A program made the translations under genes and the position numbers. A stretch of 64,000 bases of DNA. It comes from an uncultured Marinoscillum sp. GTDB lineage: Bacteria > Bacteroidota > Bacteroidia > Cytophagales > MED-G16. Below the pieces are notes generated by a model. It made no database searches. It had not been told where the DNA came from and was given only the letters and a program-made list of their open reading frames with translations. Where the stretch lies: contig CACOFQ010000006.1 in NCBI GenBank assembly GCA_902626505.1, positions 1-64,000 of the forward strand, read 5' to 3'. Shown in pieces: positions 9,036 to 17,161 of this stretch; the stretch's first letter is position 1; every line of letters starts with the position of its first letter.

Positions 9036-10190
9036 ATGAAAAATTTAAAACAGATATTGGTAATGTTTCTTGGTATTTTCTTATTTGCATGCGAAGACGA
9101 TACTGAAGAAGTAGTAGAGGTAGTAGTTACTCCCCCTGCAACATATGCCTTTGAAAGAAATGGACAGAGCACTGTCTCATTTAGTGGCCAGTCAGCAAGA
9201 CTTGAAATGGCAGCTGAATTGGGAACATGGCTAAATACGCCAATTAAGACAGCTGCAGATTTAGACGCGATGTTTAATGATGGAACAGGATTTGGTAATC
9301 CTGCATTAGCTGCATCTGGTAAAAAGCTTGGAAATAAAACTGCTTCAAGTTCGATAGCATCTTCAACAGTAAAGCCTCAATTTGACGCACTAATTGTAGA
9401 TGTTACAACTAATGTTTTTCCTAATGTTGCAAACGATGCATCAGCCGGAACTCCTGGAACCTATACGGATGCCGGAGGAGGAAGGACTGTTATCATTAAT
9501 GGGAAAGGACACGAAATCAATCAATTATTTATTAAAGGGTTAATGGGAGCTTTAGTATGTGATCAGATTATTTGGGGTTACCTTTCTAAAGGAAAGCTTG
9601 ACGGAGGGACAAATGTAGCAGATAATGACGCGGGAACTTTAGTAGATGGCAAAACATATACTCAAATGGAGCACTATTGGGATGAAGGTTTTGGTTACTT
9701 ATATGGACTAGACACTGACCTCACTACTGCTGAAGTTGAAAAAGGTTCATCTGGCGGAGATGTTCTTGTTAGTAAATACATGAATAAGGTTAATACATCA
9801 AGCTTACCAGGTATTTCTCAAGAAATCTATGATGCATTTAAGCACGGAAGAGCAGCGATTGTTGCTGGGGCTTATGATGTAAGAGATGAACAAGCCGATA
9901 TTGTGACTACTAAGTTATCACATATCATTGGCAGAAAGGCTGCTGATTATTTAAAAAGCGGTGCTGATAAAATAGATGCAGGAACTTGGGCTGATGCTCA
10001 CCATGCATTATCAGAAGGATGGGGATTTATTCTTAGCCTTCAATTTACTAAAGACCCAAATACTGGATCACCTTACTATTCTAACTCTGAAGTTAATAGC
10101 ATGTTATCTCAAATCGATGATTTCTGGACAGTTGCTCCAGCAGATCTTAGAAGTATGGCATCAAGTATTGAGTCAAAATTTGGATTTTAA
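9036..10190 (+). CDS. DUF4856-family lipoprotein
   Basis: A 384-residue predicted outer-membrane or periplasmic lipoprotein. The chosen start (ATG at 9036) gives a short signal peptide with lipobox LFAC and Cys19; a TTG 33 bases upstream would bury the signal. The mature N-terminus is acidic (EDDTEEVVE). Inside, the YAFERNGQSTVSFSGQSARLEM opening and TQMEHYWDEGFGYL (about 209-222) match what I recall of DUF4856, a Bacteroidota family found beside imelysin genes. Biochemical function is unknown. It is followed by a good intrinsic terminator and then the imelysin gene, and is preceded by two operator-like palindromes, so an iron-responsive surface role is the best guess. Confidence 0.75.
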   Translation: MKNLKQILVMFLGIFLFACEDDTEEVVEVVVTPPATYAFERNGQSTVSFSGQSARLEMAAELGTWLNTPIKTAADLDAMFNDGTGFGNPALAASGKKLGNKTASSSIASSTVKPQFDALIVDVTTNVFPNVANDASAGTPGTYTDAGGGRTVIINGKGHEINQLFIKGLMGALVCDQIIWGYLSKGKLDGGTNVADNDAGTLVDGKTYTQMEHYWDEGFGYLYGLDTDLTTAEVEKGSSGGDVLVSKYMNKVNTSSLPGISQEIYDAFKHGRAAIVAGAYDVRDEQADIVTTKLSHIIGRKAADYLKSGADKIDAGTWADAHHALSEGWGFILSLQFTKDPNTGSPYYSNSEVNSMLSQIDDFWTVAPADLRSMASSIESKFGF

Positions 10191-10250
10191 TGTCATTATT
10201 CTAAACATAGTTTAATATTTAGATTTTCAGTTTAATGTCAAAATTATCCT

Positions 10251-10282
10251 AACCAGTGTTGTAATTCAACACTGGTTTTTTT
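10251..10282 (+). terminator. Rho-independent terminator after the DUF4856 gene
   Basis: An 11-bp perfect stem (AACCAGTGTTG / CAACACTGGTT) with a 5-base loop, followed by a T run. It starts 60 bases after the DUF4856 stop and 42 bases before the imelysin start. It should end or attenuate transcription, making the DUF4856 transcript more abundant than the downstream genes, or separating the two units. Confidence 0.85.
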
Positions 10283-10296
10283 AGTTTCGTTCTAAT
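10280..10296. promoter_or_regulatory. Operator-like palindrome, site C (two symmetrical changes)
   Basis: TTTAGT-TTCGT-TCTAAT, differing from TTTAGA-N5-TCTAAA at two positions. It overlaps the T run of the terminator and ends 27 bases before the imelysin ATG. This is the weakest of the five sites, but its position suggests the imelysin unit has its own regulated promoter. Confidence 0.35.
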
Positions 10297-10323
10297 TCAT
10301 AATAATTATAAATAATAAAAAAA

Positions 10324-11427
10324 ATGAAAAAATTTCTTTTAAGTATTATAATGGTGTTCGGTATTATTTCATCGTGTAATGACACTGACGAAGTCATAGT
10401 TGGGCCAACATTTGATAGATCAATACTTTTAAATAATTGGTTTAATAACCATATCAATCCAAGTTTAAATAATTTTTCAAATGAACTTTCACAATTAAAG
10501 TCAGACTTCACCAGCGCTAAAAATAATGGAATAGATATAGTTAGTCTTGAAAAATTAAGAAATTCATATAAAAGCACATACAAGGCTTGGCAGTATGTGG
10601 AAATGTTTAACATAGGTAAAGCCGAAGAAATTTATTACACTGCTACTGTAAACATATATCCAGTTAATACAACAAGGGTAGAATCAAATATTAGCTCAGG
10701 TGACTATAATTTAAATAATCCAAATAATTATCCAGCTCAGGGATTACCGACTATAGACTACATATTATTTGGAATAGGTTCAACAGACACAGAAATCTTA
10801 GAAAAACTCAAAGATGAAGGAAAATACATGAATTATCTATCTTCAATTATTGAGGAGATGTCATCCAATACATCAAAGGTAGTAACTGACTGGGAAACGT
10901 ATAAGGCTGAGTTCTTGAGCTCAACTGACAATACTGCTACATCTGCTGTTAACATGATGGTAAATGACTTTATATTTTATTATGAAAAGGGGTTTAGAGC
11001 AAACAAATTCGGAATACCCGCTGGAGTATTTTCTTCTGCACCAATACCTGAAAATGTAGAGGCTTATTATTCTGGATATTCAAAAGATTTATCAATTGAA
11101 GCAATGGGCGCAATAAAAGATTTGTTTATTGGGAGACATCCTTTCAATGGAACAGTATATTCTGGATCTAGTTTAAAATCAATTTTATTAGATTTAGATT
11201 CCAATGAAGGTCAGAACAATCTAGCTAATAAAATTGAAAGTAAAATAGATGTTGCTATCAATAAAATTAATAGCCTAGAGGAGAATTATTATAATCAAAT
11301 TCAAAATGATAATAATAAGTTTTTACAAACTTATGATGCCATTCAAGAAGTTGTTGTTCTATTAAAAGTTGATATGTTACAGCTACTAAGCATTAATGTT
11401 GACTATGTTGACGCCGACGGTGATTAG
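10324..11427 (+). CDS. Imelysin-like (M75 family) lipoprotein
   Basis: A 367-residue lipoprotein with signal peptide and lipobox IISSC (Cys18). The helical body has LRNSYKSTYKAWQYVEMFNIGKAEE and YPAQGLPTIDYILFG, both characteristic of imelysin-like proteins (relatives of IrpA/EfeO, linked to iron acquisition). The GxHxxE motif of M75 members reads GLPTID (140-145), so the His and Glu are replaced by Pro and Asp; metal-dependent peptidase activity is unlikely and a binding role more plausible. The downstream gamma-carboxylase-like gene starts 11 bases later, and the neighbours include a TonB receptor and operator-like sites. Confidence 0.8.
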   Translation: MKKFLLSIIMVFGIISSCNDTDEVIVGPTFDRSILLNNWFNNHINPSLNNFSNELSQLKSDFTSAKNNGIDIVSLEKLRNSYKSTYKAWQYVEMFNIGKAEEIYYTATVNIYPVNTTRVESNISSGDYNLNNPNNYPAQGLPTIDYILFGIGSTDTEILEKLKDEGKYMNYLSSIIEEMSSNTSKVVTDWETYKAEFLSSTDNTATSAVNMMVNDFIFYYEKGFRANKFGIPAGVFSSAPIPENVEAYYSGYSKDLSIEAMGAIKDLFIGRHPFNGTVYSGSSLKSILLDLDSNEGQNNLANKIESKIDVAINKINSLEENYYNQIQNDNNKFLQTYDAIQEVVVLLKVDMLQLLSINVDYVDADGD

Positions 11428-11438
11428 TTTAAAATGCT

Positions 11439-12800
11439 GTGATTAATAAATATTTAGAAGAATATACTCCATCATATACATTAGCTTTTTATAGGATAGG
11501 TTTTGGCGCACTTATGTGCTATAGTATCATTAGGTTTTGGTATAAAGGTTGGATTGAAGAGCTATACATTAAACCTGAATTTCATTTTTCTTACTATGGT
11601 TTTGAATGGGCAAAACCCATTGGAGAATACACCTATCTCATATTTTTACTTTGCTTTATCGCCTCTTTTTTCGTAATGATAGGATTCAAATACAGGGCTT
11701 CTATTTTTTTGTTTTTCTTGAGCTTTACATACATTGAATTAATGGATAAAACCACCTATCTAAACCACTATTATTTTATTAGTATTTTAAGTTTCTTACT
11801 AATATTTCTCCCCGCAAACGCAACATTCTCAATAGACAACATTCTCAATAATAAGAAATTTAGGAATATTCCAAAATGGAATGTAGATGCCCTAAAACTT
11901 ATTATAACGATTGTATATTTATATGCTGGAATAGCTAAAATGAATTCAGATTGGTTGTTTGAGGCTATGCCACTAAAAATATGGTTACAATCAAAATATG
12001 ACCTTCCTCTAATTGGCGGAAACCTACTACAAATGAGTTGGGTACACTTTGCAATGAGCTGGGGAGGAATGTTATATGATATTAGTATACCATTTTTGCT
12101 TATTATAAACAGAACCCGAATAATAGCATTTCTATTAGTTATTTTTTTCCATGTATTTACTCTTATTTTATTTCCAATTGGTATGTTTCCTCATATTATG
12201 ATTTTCAGCTCAATGGTATTTTTTAGTAGTGATTTTCATAAAAAAATAATTAATAAGCTAAAGGATCTTTTAATGAAAATAGGCATTAAAAAAAAGTCAA
12301 ATAAAACTAAGATTGTAGAGTTATATAAAACCCCAAGGTCAAAACTATCATTAACTTTAGTTACATCTTTTTTTATCATACAAGCCCTTCTTCCGTTTCG
12401 CTATCAAATGTATCCTGGTGAACTTTTTTGGCATGAACAAGGGTACAGGTTCTCTTGGAGAGTGATGTTAATAGAAAAGATTGGATATACAAATTTCAAA
12501 ATTAAAAATCCAAAAACAGGTACAAGCTTTATGGTAGATAGCTCTGAATTTCTTACCCCATTTCAACTAAAACAAATGAGTTTTCAACCCGATTTCATAC
12601 TAGAGTTTGCTCATTATCTTGGAAAAAAATATTCTACAAAAAACAATTCAGTTGAAGTTTACGCAGACAGTTTTGTTGCCCTTAATGGAAGGCCAAGCAA
12701 AAGATTTATTGATCCTGACACTAATTTGTATAAAGAAAAAGAGTCCTTTAGAAATAAAACTTGGATATTACCACTAGAAGATGAGATTAAAGGAATATAA
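11439..12800 (+). CDS. Vitamin K-dependent gamma-carboxylase-like (HTTM) membrane protein
   Basis: A 453-residue multi-pass membrane protein. A stop three codons upstream and no early ATG force a GTG start at 11439. It resembles animal GGCX over its full length rather than only the HTTM core: MDKTTYLNHYYF (102-113) matches the GGCX region that holds the base Lys218 (here Lys104), then come AGIAKMNSDW and FPIGMFPHIM, and a soluble C-terminal domain with GYRFSWRVM and ADSFVALNGRPSKRFIDP. In animals the enzyme carboxylates Glu side chains while epoxidising vitamin K hydroquinone; the bacterial substrate is unknown. It follows the imelysin gene by 11 bases and overlaps the TonB receptor by 20, so all three probably act together. 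Confidence 0.8.
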   Translation: MINKYLEEYTPSYTLAFYRIGFGALMCYSIIRFWYKGWIEELYIKPEFHFSYYGFEWAKPIGEYTYLIFLLCFIASFFVMIGFKYRASIFLFFLSFTYIELMDKTTYLNHYYFISILSFLLIFLPANATFSIDNILNNKKFRNIPKWNVDALKLIITIVYLYAGIAKMNSDWLFEAMPLKIWLQSKYDLPLIGGNLLQMSWVHFAMSWGGMLYDISIPFLLIINRTRIIAFLLVIFFHVFTLILFPIGMFPHIMIFSSMVFFSSDFHKKIINKLKDLLMKIGIKKKSNKTKIVELYKTPRSKLSLTLVTSFFIIQALLPFRYQMYPGELFWHEQGYRFSWRVMLIEKIGYTNFKIKNPKTGTSFMVDSSEFLTPFQLKQMSFQPDFILEFAHYLGKKYSTKNNSVEVYADSFVALNGRPSKRFIDPDTNLYKEKESFRNKTWILPLEDEIKGI

Positions 12801-15207
12801 ATTTATTTTACTAATTATAATAGTGTCTTTTAATGTAGTTAAAGGGCAAAATAAAGTATATGGATTAATAGAAATTGAAGAAGATGGATTTTCAAATGAT
12901 GAGGTTTTTATCTATGATGGAAATAATAAGTTTTTAACGACTACAAACAAAGAGGGATACTATGAGTTTTTTACCGATAAAACTCAAATGAATATAATCT
13001 TCTTATTGGTAGGGTCACAATATGTGCAGAAAGAAGTTAATATATCTAAGGACACAGAAATAAATATAGTATTTGAGAAAAAAACACAAATTCTTTCTGA
13101 GGTTTTAATTAAAGGATATAAAATTAGAGAATTCCAGCTAAAAAGATTGAAAGATGTCGAGGGAACCTCGATTTTTGCAGGTAAAAAATCTGAAGTCATT
13201 TTAGTAGATCAGTCAATGGCAAACTTAGCCTCAAATAATGCTAGGCAAATATATAACCAGATTTCAGGACTAAATATTTACCAAAATGATGATGCGGGAA
13301 TTCAGCTACACATTGGGGGAAGAGGACTAGACCCGAATAGAACGTCAAACTTCAACACAAGACAAAATGAATATGATATAAGCGCTGATGTTCTAGGATA
13401 TCCCGAAAGTTATTATACTCCTCCATCAGAAGCAATTAAAGAGATTCAAATAGTTAGAGGAGCAGCTTCGCTACAGTATGGAACACAATTTGGAGGGTTA
13501 ATTAATTTTATTATGAAAGAGCCCACAAATAAAAAAATAGAATTTATAACGAGAAACACTATTGGTAGTAATAAACTCTTTACAAATTTTTCAAGCTTAG
13601 GTGGAACCAACAAAAACTTCAGCTATTATACATATTACAATTATAAAATTGGTGATGGATTTAGAAATAATTCAGATTTTATATCAAACAATTTATATAC
13701 ACATTTAGGATATAAAATTGGTGATAAAACAAAAATTTCAGGTGAAATATCATATCTAAATTATTTAGCTCATCAGGCTGGCGGACTATCAGATAGAATG
13801 TTTTCAATAGATCCTCTGCAAAGTAATAGATCTAGGAATTGGTTTGGACTAGATTGGTTACTATTTAACTTAAAGATTAAACACAAGTTTGATAGTAATT
13901 CAAATTTATCATTAAACTTTTTTGGACTTGACGCAGAGAGAAATAGTATAGGGTTTAGAAGTAATAGAGTTGACCAAGTAGATCCATTTACTGAACGAGA
14001 TCTGATTAAAGGAAAGTTCAATAATCATGGCCTTGAAATAAAGTTTTTAAATAATTATAATTTTTTAAATAGAAAAAATGTGTTTGTAATTGGTGGAAAA
14101 TATTATAAGTCGAAATCAACTAGCAAACAAGGTCCAGGATCAAATTTAGAAAATGCTGATTTTAACTTTTACATAGAAGAATACCCTAATTATACTAATC
14201 AGTCTGACTATATATATCCAAATAAAAATCTAGCCTTATTTGGTGAAAACATACTTTATTTAACAGATAAAATATCTCTAACTCCTGGTTTTAGATATGA
14301 AAATATTTTAACTAAAAGTAGAGGTTCGTTTAAACAAATTAATCTTGACGCAGCTGGAAATGTAATATATAATAACACTACGTATGAGAATCAGAATAAT
14401 AGAAGGGCATTTTTCTTATTTGGTTTAGGTTTTAGCTTTAAAACACCAAAAGATATTGAACTATACTCTAATATTTCTCAAAATTACAGATCTGTAACAT
14501 TTGCAGATATAAGTATAATTAACCCATCATATGCTATTAACCCAAATATCTCAGACGAGAAAGGTATAACTATTGATCTTGGTTTAAGGGGTGAGATAAA
14601 AGATGTGATATCACTTGATCTAACATTATTCAATTTATTATATAAGAATAGGATTGGGTTTAGACAAAAGGAATTTAAAGACGGAAGTGTTAAAAGCGAG
14701 AGAGGAAATATTGGTGATGCGTCAATCTATGGATTAGAGTCTAACATAGATTTTGATATCAATAATTTGATAATCAATAATGATAATATGAGCTTAAACT
14801 ATTTTATAAATACAGCATTAATTGATTCTAAATATTTAAGTTCATATATCAACGGTGTTGAAGGGAAAAAGGTAGAATTTGTTCCAAATATTAATTTAAA
14901 AACTGGCGTAAAGTTTGGGTTTAGTAATTTCATCTTTAATATTCAATATAGTTTTATATCAAAACAGTTTACAGATTCATCTAATGCCTTGGAAGGTAAT
15001 TTAAGCGGAATCATTGGGCAAATACCAGAATACCAGTTATTGGATATTAGTTTATCTTACTTAATCAGAAATTTTAGATTTGAAACAGGAGTAAATAATG
15101 CAATAAACTCCTTATACTTTACACGAAGGGCAACTGGATATCCAGGTCCAGGCATAATTCCTTCACCTCCAAGAAATTTTTATTTGACATTTCAAATAAA
15201 AATATAA
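12781..15207 (+). CDS. TonB-dependent outer-membrane receptor (FecA-like)
   Basis: An 808-residue receptor. After the signal peptide (about 1-22) come a carboxypeptidase-like regulatory domain (about 25-110), a plug domain (about 130-240) with HIGGRGLDPNRTSNFNTRQ and IKEIQIVRGAASLQYGTQFGGLINF, and a 22-strand-type barrel ending YLTFQIKI. Such receptors import iron chelates, haem or similar ligands using TonB energy. The ligand cannot be read from sequence. It overlaps the gamma-carboxylase-like gene by 20 bases and lies between other predicted iron genes, so an iron complex is the best guess. Confidence 0.9.
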   Translation: MRLKEYKFILLIIIVSFNVVKGQNKVYGLIEIEEDGFSNDEVFIYDGNNKFLTTTNKEGYYEFFTDKTQMNIIFLLVGSQYVQKEVNISKDTEINIVFEKKTQILSEVLIKGYKIREFQLKRLKDVEGTSIFAGKKSEVILVDQSMANLASNNARQIYNQISGLNIYQNDDAGIQLHIGGRGLDPNRTSNFNTRQNEYDISADVLGYPESYYTPPSEAIKEIQIVRGAASLQYGTQFGGLINFIMKEPTNKKIEFITRNTIGSNKLFTNFSSLGGTNKNFSYYTYYNYKIGDGFRNNSDFISNNLYTHLGYKIGDKTKISGEISYLNYLAHQAGGLSDRMFSIDPLQSNRSRNWFGLDWLLFNLKIKHKFDSNSNLSLNFFGLDAERNSIGFRSNRVDQVDPFTERDLIKGKFNNHGLEIKFLNNYNFLNRKNVFVIGGKYYKSKSTSKQGPGSNLENADFNFYIEEYPNYTNQSDYIYPNKNLALFGENILYLTDKISLTPGFRYENILTKSRGSFKQINLDAAGNVIYNNTTYENQNNRRAFFLFGLGFSFKTPKDIELYSNISQNYRSVTFADISIINPSYAINPNISDEKGITIDLGLRGEIKDVISLDLTLFNLLYKNRIGFRQKEFKDGSVKSERGNIGDASIYGLESNIDFDINNLIINNDNMSLNYFINTALIDSKYLSSYINGVEGKKVEFVPNINLKTGVKFGFSNFIFNIQYSFISKQFTDSSNALEGNLSGIIGQIPEYQLLDISLSYLIRNFRFETGVNNAINSLYFTRRATGYPGPGIIPSPPRNFYLTFQIKI

Positions 15208-15245
15208 TTATTTAATATAAAAGATATATTTAAATTATATTAGCT

Positions 15246-15270
15246 GTTATTTAAATTCATTCTAAATAAC
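15246..15270. promoter_or_regulatory. Operator-like palindrome, site D (extended)
   Basis: The core TTTAAA-TTCAT-TCTAAA (15250-15266) has one change from the common form, but symmetry extends to 10-bp arms (GTTATTTAAA against TCTAAATAAC) with a single mismatch. It ends 4 bases before the DUF6607 start codon, so binding would block transcription or initiation directly. Confidence 0.55.
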
Positions 15271-15274
15271 AATA

Positions 15275-16195
15275 ATGATAAGATATGTCTTGATTTTATT
15301 TTTAATAATACCACTTTCCCTTTCGGCAAATAAAAAAAAGAAAAAAGATATAGAGGCAATTAAAGGTATGTGTGGGTGCATGGATATCAAATTTGAATTT
15401 GCAGAAACAGTTTCTCCTAAAAAGGAATATAATTTTTATAAAAATTATTTATCAGGAGGAAGAGAGCTTGCCTTTATAGCAGAGGAAACCCCTAATAAAT
15501 TGGTAATTCAGCATATTCTTGTGATAATGGATACTATGGTTATAAAGCACTGGAGACAAGACTGGATTTATGAGGGTGAGACGATGTTTATTTACGATAA
15601 AGACCAGAAATGGGTTAAAAAAAGCCTAGCTAAAAAAGAAAGAAAAGGAAAATGGATTCAAAAAGTATATCAGGTAGATGATAGCCCACGATATGAAGGT
15701 ATTGGGACGTGGATTATGGTAGATGGGAAAACGTATTGGGAGAGTACATCAGACGCTCCTTTGCCTAGAAGAGAGTATAGTAAAAGAAGTGATTACAACG
15801 TATTAAAAAGAGGTAATAGACATGAAATAAAAGATTTTGGATGGGTTCATGAACAAGATAATGTTAAGATCATGAGAGGAGATGAAGATGAAATTATTGC
15901 TGAAGAAAAAGGTTGGAATACCTATAAGAGGATAAATGAATCAAACTGCCAAGCAGCAATCGATTGGTGGAAAGAAAATAAAAATTATTGGAGACATGTA
16001 AGGACAGTATGGGATGAAAATTTTAAGGAAAAGAATGTAGTTTCACTTTATTCACAAATAAATAAGAGGCCTATGTTTAGCGAGTTTTTTGAACTAGGAA
16101 GCAAAGTTGAAGGTAAGGCTTCAGAAATTATTTCTGATGAAACAGAACTTATCAAAAATATTAAAACAATTATTGAAAAATATTCAAAAGAATAA
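15275..16195 (+). CDS. DUF6607-family secreted protein
   Basis: A 306-residue protein with an N-terminal signal peptide (hydrophobic segment to about residue 18, followed by a Lys-rich stretch). Recognisable elements are MCGCMDIKFEFAETVSP, IQHILVIMDTMVIKHWRQDWIYEGE, and GTWIMVDGKTYWESTSDAPLPRREYSKRSDY with repeated Trp, which I associate with DUF6607 of Bacteroidota; the role is unknown. It lies 67 bases after the TonB receptor, behind its own operator-like palindrome, so it is probably co-regulated with the iron island. Its stop codon abuts the stop of the convergent ABC ATPase. Confidence 0.7.
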   Translation: MIRYVLILFLIIPLSLSANKKKKKDIEAIKGMCGCMDIKFEFAETVSPKKEYNFYKNYLSGGRELAFIAEETPNKLVIQHILVIMDTMVIKHWRQDWIYEGETMFIYDKDQKWVKKSLAKKERKGKWIQKVYQVDDSPRYEGIGTWIMVDGKTYWESTSDAPLPRREYSKRSDYNVLKRGNRHEIKDFGWVHEQDNVKIMRGDEDEIIAEEKGWNTYKRINESNCQAAIDWWKENKNYWRHVRTVWDENFKEKNVVSLYSQINKRPMFSEFFELGSKVEGKASEIISDETELIKNIKTIIEKYSKE

Positions 16196-17161
16196 TTATT
16201 TAAAAAAATTCTTACATACTGGATCAAAATAAATCAGATCTTTTTTAGCAAAATCAACATATACATGTTTTTTTTCTGAAATTGGCTTTTTAGAGAAGAA
16301 ATGCCAAATCTCATTATCGAACCTTCCCTTAATTCTATATTCCTTACCTTGAAAGAAGCATTTTTCAACAGAAACTTTGTAATTAGATTTTTTATTTACG
16401 TGTTTTATGTTTTCAGGCCTAACATAATACGTTTCATTACCAATAAAGAGTTTATTCATATCACCAAGAATTTCTGCACAATAACAATTTGCAGGCTCAC
16501 AATACATTTTAACTGGATTATCGTACTGCTGAAGTATTCCTGCTTTAAAAATTAATATTTTATCAGATATATTCATTGCATCATTAATATCATGTGTTAC
16601 TAAAATTGTTGTGGTATTAGTTTCTTTTACAATTTTAAAAATTTCCTCTTTCATTGATTCTTTTATAGTTGAGTCTAAATTACTAAAGGGCTCATCAAGA
16701 AGAAGAAGTTCAGGCTCTCTGATTAATGCCCTAGCAATACATGCTCTTTGTTGTTCGCCTCCTGATAACTCATGAGGAAATCTTTTTAAGAAATATTTTA
16801 ACCCTGTTAATTTAAGAATGTATTCTAATTTAGAATAATATTTTTTTTCGAGATTAAACGTAATGTTTTCTTCTAAATTTAAATGTGGAAAAAGAGGGTA
16901 ATCCTGAAAAACAAAACCGATTTTTCTTTCTTGAGGTTTAACAAAAATATTATTTTTATTAAGGTATTTAGAATTAAGTGTTATAGTCCCTGAATTAATT
17001 TTTTCTAGTCCAGATATACACTTTAAAAATGTAGTTTTTCCTGAGCCACTTTCTCCTAAGAACGAAATAAGTTCTCCTTTTTTCACTGAGAATGACAGAT
17101 CTTTAATTATAGGATATTTACTGTCAAAAAACTTAACAAGATTTTTTACTTCAAGATACAT
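16196..17161 (-). CDS. fbpC: Fe(III) ABC transporter, ATP-binding subunit (FbpC-like)
   Basis: A 321-residue ABC ATPase. Walker A is GESGSGKT (36-43), the signature is LSGGEQQRACIARAL (132-146), Walker B is LLLLDEP (152-158), and a TOBE-like C-terminal region follows (from about 240). The D-loop and switch His (TILVTHD) are normal. It overlaps the permease gene by 11 bases and powers uptake by the FbpAB-like proteins encoded upstream in the same operon. Substrate assignment comes from the binding protein rather than from the ATPase itself. Confidence 0.88.
   Translation of the reverse strand: MYLEVKNLVKFFDSKYPIIKDLSFSVKKGELISFLGESGSGKTTFLKCISGLEKINSGTITLNSKYLNKNNIFVKPQERKIGFVFQDYPLFPHLNLEENITFNLEKKYYSKLEYILKLTGLKYFLKRFPHELSGGEQQRACIARALIREPELLLLDEPFSNLDSTIKESMKEEIFKIVKETNTTTILVTHDINDAMNISDKILIFKAGILQQYDNPVKMYCEPANCYCAEILGDMNKLFIGNETYYVRPENIKHVNKKSNYKVSVEKCFFQGKEYRIKGRFDNEIWHFFSKKPISEKKHVYVDFAKKDLIYFDPVCKNFFK

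Noticed and set aside
9976..10215. Overlapping plus-strand frame at the end of the DUF4856 gene
   Set aside because: It is a shifted frame of the lipoprotein gene with no own start signal or motif.
10200..10223. TCTAAA (10200-10205) and TTTAGA (10218-10223) half-sites after the DUF4856 gene
   Set aside because: The spacing and orientation do not make the TTTAGA-N5-TCTAAA palindrome; such half-sites are expected by chance in AT-rich DNA.
16810..16835. Everted TCTAA/TTAGA motif inside the ABC ATPase gene
   Set aside because: The arms point outward compared with sites A-E and lie in coding sequence.
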